64,000 nucleotides of DNA from Richelia sinica FACHB-800 (GTDB lineage: Bacteria > Cyanobacteriota > Cyanobacteriia > Cyanobacteriales > Nostocaceae): NCBI RefSeq assembly GCF_014698825.1, contig NZ_JACJTT010000003.1:62001-126000 (forward strand), read 5' to 3'. This document shows positions 36,523 through 45,397 of the stretch, piece after piece. How positions within the stretch are numbered: position 1 is the first letter of the stretch; each line of letters opens with the position of its first letter. Position numbers and translations under genes: made by a program. Under the pieces are notes generated by a model. The model saw nothing but the letters and a program-made list of their open reading frames with translations, was not told where the DNA came from and ran no database searches.

Positions 36523-37806
36523 TTATTCTTCTGCCCCTGCTTGCCGCAAAATTTTGGCTATGTTTTGATAACCATTAAATTCAGCAATCATTAATGCTGT
36601 GTAACCGCCTTGATTTCGCAAATTCACATTTGCCCCTGCTTGCAATAATAATTGTACGGCTTGAGTAAAACCTTCCGCAGCAGCCCACATTAAGGCCGTC
36701 ACTCCTGCGAAGTCTTGAAAATTCACATCTATTCCTTTATTCAACAATAATTTAAATACTTCTGGATGATTTGCACTGATGGCTTTAAAAAGTGAGTTTT
36801 TACCATCATCTGCTGCTTGGTTAATATCTGCACCACCTGCGAGTAAAGTCATTACTGTTTGGGTATGTCCTTGGGTGACTGCGAGTGTGAGGGGTATTTC
36901 ACCAAAGTTTTTCTTGTTGGTGTCGGCTTTAGCTAGGAGTAAGGCTTTGGTAATTTCGCTGTGTCCTTGAAATGCGGCGATGAGGAGAGGTGTATCACCT
37001 AGATGGTTTCTAATTTCTATATCTGCACCTTGTTGTAACAACAGTTCGACTATATCTAGATAACCTTCGACTACGGCTATGTGTAAGGCTGTTTCCCCTT
37101 CTTTATCTTGGTGATTAATATGGGCACCTGCATCTAACAGGAGTTTGACTATTTCTATGTTGCCATTGGCTGCGGCTGCTAATAGGGGTGTGTTGCCGTC
37201 GGCGGTTGTGGCGTTGACTGCTACCCCATTTGATAATAGTGTTTTGACTATCTCTATGTTTTCCAAGTCTACAGCGAGAATGAGGGGAAGTTCTCCTTCT
37301 GAGTCTGGTGTATTAATGTTGGTGTGATTTGGCAGTAAGGCTTGAACTACGGCTGCATGGCTGTTTTTAATGGCGACTTTTAAGGCGGTGTCGTTGTCTT
37401 TGTCTGTAATATCTATTTGGGCGTTGGCTGCTAATAAGGGTTTGACTATATCTACATGACCTTTGAGGGCTGCTGCCATGAGGGCGGTGCTACCATCTTC
37501 GTTAATGGCGTTAACTTCTGCACCTCTGGAAATTAAAAGCTGGACAATATCAAGTTGATTGGCAATTGCTGCCAACATTAAGGCTGTTAAGCCATAGGTT
37601 TTTCTGGAGAGGTTAATATTTGCACCTGCGTCTAATAGCGATCGCACTATTTCTGTATAACCTAAGTTAGCTGCAAACATCAGGGCTGTGGTGCCGTGGC
37701 GATCGCACACATCTACATTAGCACCTGCTGCTAAAACTTCAGCTAATCTCTTCATATCGCCATTTTTCGCAGCCTTGAGTAGCAAAGCATCATTATTCTC
37801 TGTCAT
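36523..37806 (-). CDS. ankyrin-repeat protein
   Basis: 427 residues, almost entirely about twelve 33-residue ankyrin repeats (for example DRHGTTALMFAANLGYTEIV, EDGSTALMAAALKGHVDIV, KEGETALHIAVVEGYLDIV). The repeats form a curved stack of helix pairs that binds protein partners. No enzymatic domain, signal or membrane segment. The partner is unknown. Repeats are well preserved with no frame break, so the protein is likely functional. Upstream DNA contains a GC-rich mini-repeat at about 37822-37845. Confidence 0.93.
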   Translation of the reverse strand: MTENNDALLLKAAKNGDMKRLAEVLAAGANVDVCDRHGTTALMFAANLGYTEIVRSLLDAGANINLSRKTYGLTALMLAAIANQLDIVQLLISRGAEVNAINEDGSTALMAAALKGHVDIVKPLLAANAQIDITDKDNDTALKVAIKNSHAAVVQALLPNHTNINTPDSEGELPLILAVDLENIEIVKTLLSNGVAVNATTADGNTPLLAAAANGNIEIVKLLLDAGAHINHQDKEGETALHIAVVEGYLDIVELLLQQGADIEIRNHLGDTPLLIAAFQGHSEITKALLLAKADTNKKNFGEIPLTLAVTQGHTQTVMTLLAGGADINQAADDGKNSLFKAISANHPEVFKLLLNKGIDVNFQDFAGVTALMWAAAEGFTQAVQLLLQAGANVNLRNQGGYTALMIAEFNGYQNIAKILRQAGAEE

Positions 37807-37988
37807 ATGAAAATGCCCCTGGTAACGCTACGCTTCGCGGAATTTCAACATGAAAATGCACAGTCAACCATTAGATTACACAAGTGTTCTGGTCTTTGGT
37901 GATGTATTAGAACTCCTAACCACCGGAAAGCCTGAACTCCTGTTATGCTAATTTTTATGAAGATTTAATAATTTGGGAAGAACACAAC

Positions 37989-38459
37989 ATGAGTCTGGAA
38001 CTTGCACCAACAGTTAAATATTGGTTAAACTTCGCTCACCCAGTGCTGATGTGGGTACTCCTAGCACTCTCCTTATATGCCGCTTACTTAGGTTTGCAAG
38101 TACAGCGTACCAGAAATGCTCAAGGTGAAGAAAAGAAAGAATTAATCAAAGGCCGTTATAACGTCAGACATTATCAAATTGGGTCTATCATCTTAGCTGT
38201 GATGGTAGCCGGTGCAATTGGTGGGATGGCTGTCACCTATATCAATAATGGAAAATTGTTTGTTGGCCCCCATTTATTGGCAGGACTGGGGATGACTGGT
38301 TTAATCGCTGTTTCTGCTGCCTTGTCTCCTTTTATGCAAAAAGGCGCAAATTGGGCCAGAGTCAGTCATATCTTATTAAATTTTGCCATATTAGGTCTGT
38401 TTGTTTGGCAAGCTCTCTCTGGTGTGGAAATAATCCAAAAAATTCTCTCTCAAGCTTAG
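37989..38459 (+). CDS. DUF4079 four-helix membrane protein
   Basis: 156 residues. Four hydrophobic helices: FAHPVLMWVLLALSLYAAYLG (about 15-36), IGSIILAVMVAGAIGGMAV (about 62-80), LLAGLGMTGLIAVSAALSP and ILLNFAILGLFVWQALSG. RHYQIGSI and an FAHP-type His suggest a cytochrome b561-like arrangement, which DUF4079 resembles. Common in cyanobacteria and plastid-bearing plants, role unknown. Clear ATG 37989 and a stand-alone unit, divergent from the ankyrin gene. Confidence 0.8.
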   Translation: MSLELAPTVKYWLNFAHPVLMWVLLALSLYAAYLGLQVQRTRNAQGEEKKELIKGRYNVRHYQIGSIILAVMVAGAIGGMAVTYINNGKLFVGPHLLAGLGMTGLIAVSAALSPFMQKGANWARVSHILLNFAILGLFVWQALSGVEIIQKILSQA

Positions 38460-38526
38460 TCATTAGTAGTCAGTTGTCGGTTGTAGTCCCGCACTCATCA
38501 CAGACAACTGACTCTCACCTGACCAA

Positions 38527-39183
38527 TCATTTCTTTTTCTTACCTTTCATCGGAAAAGGTAAACCCAAAGATTGATGGAAGTCTTCTTGGACTGTACGGG
38601 TGAGACGACGGGAGACTTGACGGACGATTTGATTCAACAAGCGATCGCCTGTAGATTGGATGAGAGAATGGGGTAATCGCTGAATAAATTTAGGAAAATG
38701 CAATTCCACTACTAAATCTAATTCCCACTCCACCCTAGTCATTTCACCTCTATCATCAACCAACTGTAAAGAGGCTTGATAATCCACATCGTAACCAGGT
38801 GCTTGATAATCGGGAATAGGAATAGTACGGATGCAATATTGACCATCTTGTGGTGGTAACAACTCTAAACCAATCTTTGGTTCTACTTCATAACCAAAAG
38901 AACCAAATTTACCAATGACCAAAGCATAACCATTTTCACCTAATGGATGCACCTTCATTGGTTCCGCACAACGAGCAAACCAACTAGAGTGGGTATTAAG
39001 ATATGTCGCTACCTGATCTACAGGTGCGTACATTTCCATACAGTCTTGATAATGTCCATAAAACTTTGTCAGTCCCGTATGAATTTCTACTAACTGAGGC
39101 TTATCTTCAATTACGCTAGATCCCATAGGTAAAACTGATTCTGTCACTTCCAGAGATTGATATTCCCAGTTGTTTGTCACCAT
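38527..39183 (-). CDS. DUF1997 domain protein
   Basis: 218 residues. It has the DUF1997 pattern: HYQDCMEMYAPVDQVATYL, WFARCAEPMKVHPLGENGYALVIGKFGSFGYEVEPKIGLELLPP and an ending RLTRTVQEDFHQSLGLPFP with a basic tail (KGKKKK). The fold is predicted to be START/SRPBCC-like, a hydrophobic-ligand-binding cup. Function in cyanobacteria and chloroplasts is not established. No signal peptide. Converges on the DUF4079 gene. Confidence 0.82.
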   Translation of the reverse strand: MVTNNWEYQSLEVTESVLPMGSSVIEDKPQLVEIHTGLTKFYGHYQDCMEMYAPVDQVATYLNTHSSWFARCAEPMKVHPLGENGYALVIGKFGSFGYEVEPKIGLELLPPQDGQYCIRTIPIPDYQAPGYDVDYQASLQLVDDRGEMTRVEWELDLVVELHFPKFIQRLPHSLIQSTGDRLLNQIVRQVSRRLTRTVQEDFHQSLGLPFPMKGKKKK

Positions 39184-39361
39184 AAATGCTTTTTTCTATA
39201 CTTGAAAATTTGTCTATACTAATGATTCCCATTCCATGATGATTTTTTCACATCGAAATTATATTTTTACGAAAATCATCCTCATCTGTCATGAACTTCA
39301 GACAATCATTAAAATAAATAACGGCAATAACACACATTAGTTTTCCAGGATAGCAATAATC

Positions 39362-40021
39362 ATGAGAGCATTTGTAGCGGGTGCAACAGGTGAAACAGGT
39401 CGTCGCATAGTTCAAGAACTGATCACAAGGAATATTCCTGTCCGTGCTTTAGTCAGAGACCCAGAAAAAGCCCAAGCAATTCTTTCTCCTCAAGTAGAAT
39501 TAGTCATTGGTGATGTGCTACAACCAGAAAGCCTGGAAGCAGCATTAGGTGATAGTAGCATTGTTTTTTGTGCCACTGGTGCAAGACCCAGTTTTGACCC
39601 CACAGGCCCCTATCAAGTTGATTTTGCTGGAACTAAAAATTTAGTTGATGCTGCCAAAGCCAAAAACATCGAACATTTTGTCTTAGTCTCCTCTATGTGT
39701 GTCTCCCAATTTTTCCATCCCCTCAATCTTTTTTGGTTGATATTATTTTGGAAAAAGCAAGCAGAAGAATATATTCAAAAAAGTGGTTTAACTTACACCA
39801 TTGTCCGGCCTGGTGGCTTAAAAAACGAAGATAATTCTGATTCTATCGTCATGCAAGGTGCCGATACTTTATTTGAAGGTAGTATTCCCAGACAAAAAGT
39901 AGCACAGGTTTGTGTAGAGTCTATATTTACACCTGCGGCCAAGAATAAAGTTGTGGAAATTATTGCTAAACCAGAAATCCCGTCCAAAACTTTTACGGAA
40001 TTATTTCAACAAGTTGGGTAA
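39362..40021 (+). CDS. NAD(P)-binding atypical SDR (Ycf39/HCF173-like group)
   Basis: 219 residues. Rossmann start AFVAGATGETGRRIVQELI with the glycine-rich GATGETG, then ALVRDPEKA, VIGDVLQPESL, IVFCATGA, and TYTIVRPGGLKNED. This is the atypical SDR layout used by Ycf39-type assembly factors and flavin reductases. The active-site YxxxK is not clear (EEYIQKSG), as usual for this group. Likely soluble or peripheral. It precedes the muramidase gene with a 72-base gap. Confidence 0.85.
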   Translation: MRAFVAGATGETGRRIVQELITRNIPVRALVRDPEKAQAILSPQVELVIGDVLQPESLEAALGDSSIVFCATGARPSFDPTGPYQVDFAGTKNLVDAAKAKNIEHFVLVSSMCVSQFFHPLNLFWLILFWKKQAEEYIQKSGLTYTIVRPGGLKNEDNSDSIVMQGADTLFEGSIPRQKVAQVCVESIFTPAAKNKVVEIIAKPEIPSKTFTELFQQVG

Positions 40022-40079
40022 TGAATAATTGGTAATCGATAATTAGTTAAGATTACCAATCATAACTGGCAACAACAAT

Positions 40080-40096
40080 AAAGGAGTCCAATTCTG
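40080..40096 (+). promoter_or_regulatory. ribosome site deciding a CTG start
   Basis: AAGGAG at 40081-40086 is the strongest ribosome site in this spacer, and the only start-like codons at normal distance are ATT 40091 and CTG 40094. There is no ATG, GTG or TTG within reach in the muramidase frame until GTG 40142. Confidence 0.55.
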
Positions 40097-40813
40097 AAAA
40101 AGTTTGAACTCAAAGGGGTAGAAAAATTTATTGGGCCCATTGTGGCACTGCTGGGATTTGTCTATATGTTCCAGTGGTATATCACTGGGGAAATTCCCTC
40201 TTCTACTGAGCCTTTTTTTCAAAATTTGGTAGGGAAACAACCACCGTTAGTGATGAAAGAGGGAGACCCCTATATTCGGGCATTAATGCGGACTATTTCT
40301 GCTAGTGAAGCTAGTGGAAAGCGTCCCTATTCTTTGTTATATGGAGGTCAGCAAGTCAGTGACCTCAGCCGTCATCCTGAAGTTTGTGTTACCATTGTCA
40401 ATGGCCCGAATACAGGTAATTGTTCCACTGCTGCGGGTAGATATCAAATTATCAATACTACTTGGAAACAAATAGCCCCCCGTTATCATCCTAAGCCATC
40501 ACAGTTTATGTTTTGGTCGAATTATAGTTTTGAACCAGAATATCAAGATGTGGTGGTTTACCGTTGGTTAAATGACTCTAAGGTTTGGGGAATAGATATT
40601 AGTCAACAATTGCGTCAAGGTAAAATCGAAAATGTTTTACGTACTCTTTCTCCCACTTGGACAAGTTTAGGATATGGGATAGAAACTAATTCTGTAAGTA
40701 GTTCTTTGCCGAGAATTTATAAGCAAGTATTAAAGGAAGAATTAAAAGCCGCAAATCAAGTCGAATCTGGTAATGTAAATTCTTCTCCTGGTGGTAGTTC
40801 TCAGAGAAATTGA
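40094..40813 (+). CDS. membrane-anchored muramidase (lysozyme-like), probable CTG start
   Basis: 239 residues if started at CTG 40094. AAGGAG (40081-40086) lies 7 bases before that CTG, and the frame from there gives a plausible anchor: KKFELKGVEKFIGPIVALLG then FVYMFQWY. The alternatives are GTG 40142, without any ribosome site and inside the helix, or ATT 40091. The rest fits a lambda-lysozyme/glycoside hydrolase 104 type domain: YIRALMRTISASEASGKRPYS with the catalytic Glu, STAAGRYQIINTTWKQIA and a C-terminal helical part. It would cleave peptidoglycan in the periplasm. C-terminus is Ser/Asn rich. Confidence 0.75.
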   Translation: MKKFELKGVEKFIGPIVALLGFVYMFQWYITGEIPSSTEPFFQNLVGKQPPLVMKEGDPYIRALMRTISASEASGKRPYSLLYGGQQVSDLSRHPEVCVTIVNGPNTGNCSTAAGRYQIINTTWKQIAPRYHPKPSQFMFWSNYSFEPEYQDVVVYRWLNDSKVWGIDISQQLRQGKIENVLRTLSPTWTSLGYGIETNSVSSSLPRIYKQVLKEELKAANQVESGNVNSSPGGSSQRN

Positions 40814-40915
40814 GGATTAAACACAGATGCACGCAGATAAACGCGGATAGATATTTGTCAATTAATGGATTGGAGAATGATAGCCAATTTCATTTAAGTG
40901 CAGGACGCTTATAGC

Positions 40916-40932
40916 GGGCAAGATGCCCGCAC
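40916..40932. repeat. GC-rich hairpin GCGGGC-AAGAT-GCCCGC
   Basis: A perfect six-base stem in AT-rich DNA between the convergent muramidase and menH genes. It is similar in type to the hairpin at 9214-9230 and is likely a dispersed repeat or transcript end. Confidence 0.5.
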
Positions 40933-40993
40933 CACAAGAGTTTGATTATTTATGGTTTTACTTTATGTACTTGCAATCTACTGCATGTACGGG

Positions 40994-41812
40994 TTAACAG
41001 AGAATTGTGAAAAATTGCTGTATAATTTGCACAAATTTCTCTGTTTGTTCTAAGTGGATATTATGCCCAGCTTTTTTAATCATTTTTAATTGAGCTACTG
41101 AACATTGATGCAGCATTTGTGTATTAATATCAACAAATTTTTGGTCAATTTCTCCAGCTATTAGCATTAAGGGAATGTGATTATTTTGAAGTTTTTCCCA
41201 TAAAGAAGGTTGGTAGCCTGTCCCCATATATTGTAGAGATTTAGTCAATTCTATGGGGTTATTTTCTAATCGACTTTCTAGCATAGTTTCATAGTCAGGA
41301 TGGTTTTTGATATTCCCGAAAATCGGCTGACTATACCAATAATTGAGAAAAATTTCAAAATCTTTTCTTTCTGTAATTCTGGTTAATTTACTGGCAATTT
41401 GAAAATCACTTTTAATTCTTTTCAATCTATCTGCTTCCTTTGCTAAACCAGGTGAGGCAGATTCTAAGATGACTTTGATAAATCTTTCAGGAAAATGCAG
41501 GGACAGATATAATGCTAATCTTCCTCCCATTGAATAACCGACTAAAAAGCATTTATCGATTTTTAAGTCATCTAATAACTCAATTAATCCTTGGGCTGTA
41601 GATTCCATTTGATAATATTTATCTTCACCCAATACTTGAGTTGTGCCATGTCCTGGTAAGTCGAGGGTGAGGTAGGAGAAATCATCAGCTAATAATTTAA
41701 TCACTGGGTCAAATTCGTCGATTTTTCCCATGAAGCCATGAAGGAAGAGAATTAGGGGTTTGTTGGTGTGATTAATTAAGGAATAGTTGAATTGATAGTT
41801 TTTAAATATCAT
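40994..41812 (-). CDS. menH: alpha/beta hydrolase, SHCHC synthase (MenH-like)
   Basis: 272 residues. Alpha/beta hydrolase with LFLHGFMG at the oxyanion turn, nucleophile S94 in GYSMGGRLAL, acid Asp near 222 in AGEIDQKF and H250 in AGHNIHLE. MenH removes pyruvate to form succinyl-cyclohexadiene carboxylate in phylloquinone synthesis, which cyanobacteria need for photosystem I. The GYSMGGRLAL and PGHG phrases fit MenH well. No other men gene is adjacent. A generic hydrolase cannot be fully excluded. Confidence 0.82.
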   Translation of the reverse strand: MIFKNYQFNYSLINHTNKPLILFLHGFMGKIDEFDPVIKLLADDFSYLTLDLPGHGTTQVLGEDKYYQMESTAQGLIELLDDLKIDKCFLVGYSMGGRLALYLSLHFPERFIKVILESASPGLAKEADRLKRIKSDFQIASKLTRITERKDFEIFLNYWYSQPIFGNIKNHPDYETMLESRLENNPIELTKSLQYMGTGYQPSLWEKLQNNHIPLMLIAGEIDQKFVDINTQMLHQCSVAQLKMIKKAGHNIHLEQTEKFVQIIQQFFTILC

Positions 41813-41917
41813 TTATTCTATATTTTTGAAGAGAATCTATAATTTTACTTATCATATCAATTGAATGAACCACATTTGACTACAATTCTGTTAAAGTCAA
41901 AAACATCAATTATGTAG

Positions 41918-41943
41918 GTTGGGTTGACGCAAGGAAACCCAAC
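41918..41943. repeat. GTTGGGTT/AACCCAAC palindrome
   Basis: GTTGGGTT (41918-41925) pairs with AACCCAAC (41936-41943). A near copy is at 47421-47445 and a half at about 60402-60410, so this is a dispersed palindromic mini-repeat. Confidence 0.6.
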
Positions 41944-41977
41944 ATGAAGAAATAACTGTATTGAATTATCAGCAGGA

Positions 41978-42100
41978 ATGAAGGTAAAAGGCAAACCAAA
42001 AAATGCTTCACCAGGGCAAATGCGTTTACCTTGGGATAGTCATAATGCGCTAGAAAATACCGAAGTGGAAGAGGTAGCAGAAAAAATTTATTTGCGCTAA
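41978..42100 (+). CDS. 40-codon open frame, possible gene remnant
   Basis: ATG 41978 to TAA 42098-42100 encodes MKVKGKPKNASPGQMRLPWD then SHNALENTEVEEVAEKIYLR. The composition is protein-like, and the frame is open for ten codons upstream too, but the ATG has no properly spaced ribosome site. It may be the C-terminal remnant of a longer gene. Low confidence. Confidence 0.25.
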   Translation: MKVKGKPKNASPGQMRLPWDSHNALENTEVEEVAEKIYLR

Positions 42101-42211
42101 TTCCTATAATTCCACAGTGCCAGGTAACGAATCGCTACAGTGTTGATTCTGGCGTACATAATCTTGTTGTTACAATTATTTACATTATGTGCAAGCCCTT
42201 ATGTGTCTCTT

Positions 42212-43549
42212 TTACAAGCTTCGATGCGAAAGGATAACCCAATTAAACTTCAAAAATCCCCCAAGCACCACCAAACCAACCCCATAAACTAAATTAGGCA
42301 AGTACCCTTTGGGATATGATTTAGTGCTTAAAATGAATTCATCATACGACGATATCCACACTGCTTCTTTTCTCCATCCCACAAGATCAGCAAATTTTTC
42401 CCAGGCTTCTTTGTCATATTTACCGTCTGGTTTACCACCAGATTCCAAATAAATTTGCTTCTGGACACTAAAGCCAAATTTACCATTGCTATATTTTACC
42501 CACAGTCTGTCAAGTGTGCGAAGGTCTGTACAGGGAAAATTTAAAAATTCTTCCTCCCTTATCCAATCACCTTTTTCCCTACCTATAGCTTGCAGCATCA
42601 CTACATAGGTTTTATAGTCTGCATCTTTCCAGTTTCCTGCTGCTAATAAATCTCGCAATTTACGATAATCTATGCCTTTCTCGGAACTTAAATCATCTAT
42701 ATCTTGAATATCTGTCTCACCATTTAATAAATTGAGCCATGCTTGGATTGTTTGGGGACGGTCTTGTGCTTCTAATTCCATTCCTGCCAAAATAGCTTGG
42801 TTTAAATTATCGCTAATATTAGGGTTATGTTGTTTTGGTGCAATTAATTTCGCATCATGATACTTACGATCCCAAGAAGTTGTAGGATATTCCCCTGTAA
42901 CTGCATAGTAAAGTGTCGCTGCAAAACCATAGATATCTACTGTGATTTCTTTACTACCCTTCATCTGCTCATAAGGAGCGAAATTTTCATTACCAAACTT
43001 TTTAGAGAAAGACTTTGCTGGTGCGATACCTCCAGCTAAACCAAAGTCAATTAAAATTGGTTGATTACCTCCTCGTAACATAATATTACCGGGGTGAATA
43101 TCACGATGAACTATGGAATTTTGGTGGATAGATTTTAGTGCATCACCAATTTGATAAAGACAATTTACAGCGTCTTTTTCAGGTAATAGTTTTGCTGGTT
43201 GTCCTGCATTTTCAATTAAGTCAAATAAACTTGTTCCATCAATAAATTCCATGACCAAGCATGGTGTATTACTATCACCTTCTTCAAAATAATCAAGCAC
43301 ACGTACAATATTCTGATGAGGAACTTGACAAAGTTTCCCCAATAACTTAGCTTCTTGAATAAATTTCTCTACATAACGGGAGTATTGCCTATCCCGTTTT
43401 AGCTGCATATTAGGGGTTTTGATGACTACAGGTAGTTGCAGAGGTGTATCTTGAATAGCTTGATAGGTTATACCAAAAGCACCCTGTCCTAGTATTTCTT
43501 GAATAATGTATTTATCGTTATGTAGTCGATGACCTGTATTCCAGTACAT
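42212..43549 (-). CDS. Ser/Thr kinase fused to a GUN4 domain, membrane-tailed
   Basis: 445 residues. Kinase domain about 14-275: GQGAFGITY loop (21-29), K44 in VVIK, HRD 148-150, DFG 168-170. The catalytic loop reads HRDIHPGN, so the lysine two after the Asp is His152. GUN4 domain about 293-416 (IDYRKLRDLLAAGNWKDADY, WIREEEFLNFPCTDLRTLDR, FGFSVQKQIYLESGG). A transmembrane helix follows (418-434). GUN4 binds Mg-protoporphyrin and stimulates Mg-chelatase, so the fusion suggests a kinase that senses tetrapyrroles; this link is inference. It lies 8 bases after the second kinase gene on the same strand. Confidence 0.9.
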   Translation of the reverse strand: MYWNTGHRLHNDKYIIQEILGQGAFGITYQAIQDTPLQLPVVIKTPNMQLKRDRQYSRYVEKFIQEAKLLGKLCQVPHQNIVRVLDYFEEGDSNTPCLVMEFIDGTSLFDLIENAGQPAKLLPEKDAVNCLYQIGDALKSIHQNSIVHRDIHPGNIMLRGGNQPILIDFGLAGGIAPAKSFSKKFGNENFAPYEQMKGSKEITVDIYGFAATLYYAVTGEYPTTSWDRKYHDAKLIAPKQHNPNISDNLNQAILAGMELEAQDRPQTIQAWLNLLNGETDIQDIDDLSSEKGIDYRKLRDLLAAGNWKDADYKTYVVMLQAIGREKGDWIREEEFLNFPCTDLRTLDRLWVKYSNGKFGFSVQKQIYLESGGKPDGKYDKEAWEKFADLVGWRKEAVWISSYDEFILSTKSYPKGYLPNLVYGVGLVVLGGFLKFNWVILSHRSL

Positions 43550-43557
43550 AATAAGTT

Positions 43558-44574
43558 TTAGTTTATAGATTTTTCAGGTGATGCAGTTGTGTTTGGTTGT
43601 GGTGATGAAAATTGCTTGAGCATAAATTCTCTAATATCACTTTGAAAAATACCCGTAAATATTGCTATAACTGCCACAATAAAACCCGCTACTGTCAACC
43701 AAAAACTTATTTTTTCTCGCCGATTTTCTGGTGTGTCTGGTGGTGTGGTTTGAGGGTTTAGTTGGGGAAATTCTATATCATTAAACCATTCATCAATAGA
43801 TTGAGGACGGTTCTTAGGAGATAAATCCATTGCTTGAATTATGGCCCGATTGGTTTTAGGTCTAATTGAATCATTTAATGTTTTTGGTGATGGTAAAGGA
43901 GAATTGTTTTCAATTCGGTCTTTAGCTGTGGTGGGAAATTGACCAGTCAATAGATTATAAAGTGTTGCTGCTAGAGAGTAAATGTCTGTATATGCGCCTA
44001 ATTCCATTGTCTGTGAATACAATTCTGGCGCTGTAAAACCTTTTTCTGCTAATGTTTCTATGTAATTAAAGCTCAATTTTTTATTGTTAAAATCTCTTGC
44101 TAGTCCAAAGTCAATGAGAATGGCTGAGCCATTTCTAATCATAATATTGGCTGGTTTGACATCTCGATGAACTAAGTTATTTTGATGGACTACTTTTAAG
44201 GCTTCACCAATTTGTTGAATGTATGTTAGAGCTTCTGATTCTGGTACAATGTTTTTAGCTCTATGGGCTAAATTAATTCCATCCACATATTCCATTGCGA
44301 TGCACCACAAACCATCTTCTTGAAATGGATCTTCAAGAAGACGAACTATATGAGGATGCTTACATTTAACTAGTTTGAAAGCCTCTTGCACAAATTTTTG
44401 CTGCCACCGTTCTAACTCGTCTGGAGATAGAGAGTCAGCATCTGGGGTTTTGATGACAATGCGATCGCTTTTTTGGTCTGTGGCAAGATAGGTAATACCA
44501 AAGCGTCCCTGTCCTAATACCCTCTCTATAGTGTATTTCCCACCCTGCAATTGTTTACCAGCTGCCCAAACCAT
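43558..44574 (-). CDS. Ser/Thr protein kinase with C-terminal membrane helix
   Basis: 338 residues. Hanks-type kinase domain about 14-265 with GQGRFGITY (21-29), K42, HRDVKPAN (136-143) and DFGLAR (155-160), all catalytic residues present. A linker rich in Pro/Thr follows, then a membrane helix at about 292-312 and a short polar tail. Its kinase is related to that of the GUN4-fused gene 8 bases downstream, so this looks like a tandem duplication in one transcript. Substrates unknown. Confidence 0.92.
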   Translation of the reverse strand: MVWAAGKQLQGGKYTIERVLGQGRFGITYLATDQKSDRIVIKTPDADSLSPDELERWQQKFVQEAFKLVKCKHPHIVRLLEDPFQEDGLWCIAMEYVDGINLAHRAKNIVPESEALTYIQQIGEALKVVHQNNLVHRDVKPANIMIRNGSAILIDFGLARDFNNKKLSFNYIETLAEKGFTAPELYSQTMELGAYTDIYSLAATLYNLLTGQFPTTAKDRIENNSPLPSPKTLNDSIRPKTNRAIIQAMDLSPKNRPQSIDEWFNDIEFPQLNPQTTPPDTPENRREKISFWLTVAGFIVAVIAIFTGIFQSDIREFMLKQFSSPQPNTTASPEKSIN

Positions 44575-44634
44575 CCCCTACACTCCCAAGCTTCTCTATT
44601 CAAAATAACCTGTTGTAGCAGCTAATATGGTGAT

Positions 44635-45030
44635 TTAAGACAAAAATCGGTCTAAGGCAGCTTTAAGTTGTTGAATTTCTACGTCTATATTGCCCTGTTG
44701 TGATGCTCTGGCAATACACTCATTTAAGTGCTCATCTAAGACAATGCGAGCAACTTTGTCTAATGCACCTCTTACGGCAGCAATCTGTAGTAATACATCA
44801 GGACAAGGGCTATTTTGCTGTACCATGGTTTTAATACCACGAATGTGTCCTTCTATCCGTGAAAGTCTGTTAACTATGCGACGTAAGGACTCTTCACTAT
44901 GGATATGAGAATGAACAGATTCGTCCTGCCCCAGGCTATGATTTTCTGTGTCGTGATGATGTGGGTGTGGGTGTTCTGCTGGCTGTGATGTGGGCAAAGA
45001 GTCTTTTGCTAATCGATCTGATCCATTCAT
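44635..45030 (-). CDS. CsoR/RcnR/InrS-type metal-sensing repressor
   Basis: 131 residues. The all-helical repressor core starts near 48: SLRRIVNRLSRIEGHIRGIK, then C76, H101 and C105 (SPCPDV, LDEHLNECI), the Cys-His-Cys metal site of CsoR-like proteins. Before it is a 45-residue His-rich segment (AEHPHPHHHDTENH and VHSHIHSEES), more than most relatives have. InrS of Synechocystis senses nickel and represses an exporter; CsoR senses copper. The nearby genes give no metal target, so the metal is undecided. Start ATG 45030. Confidence 0.85.
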   Translation of the reverse strand: MNGSDRLAKDSLPTSQPAEHPHPHHHDTENHSLGQDESVHSHIHSEESLRRIVNRLSRIEGHIRGIKTMVQQNSPCPDVLLQIAAVRGALDKVARIVLDEHLNECIARASQQGNIDVEIQQLKAALDRFLS

Positions 45031-45397
45031 GGGTAATCACAGTGTTGGTATTAATTCAGATCCTAGCCTAGTCAAGCAGTGTGTAACTGAAAAGTCCAGT
45101 TTAATGTTCATCTCATTACCTACCCAAACCTTTTTTTCTCTCTGACCCTTCCCACCTTCATTGGGTAAAATCCGAACCTTACAGGTGTAAATTACCGGAA
45201 TAGCATTACTTTGCAATATTCAGTTAACTTGATGAAAAGACGGCTGCACAGGATTTATTCGGTAAACATTCACTAGAGAAACCTAAACTCCGATGAAAAC
45301 GTCATAAAACGCGGATTTTTAAACCATCTGTAAAAATAACTTTAGATAGATGTGTCACGACTAACCAAAAATTAAACTTCTAGATTAGGTTGTGATT
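45031..45397. other. divergent spacer between the metal sensor and the protease
   Basis: 367 bases separating a minus-strand and a plus-strand gene, thus both promoters are here. I noted no hairpin or inverted repeat strong enough to call an operator. Confidence 0.45.

Noticed and set aside
36353-36568. 71-codon open frame upstream of the ankyrin gene
   Set aside because: It is made mostly of dispersed GC-rich and palindromic repeats and runs into the ankyrin gene on the other strand.
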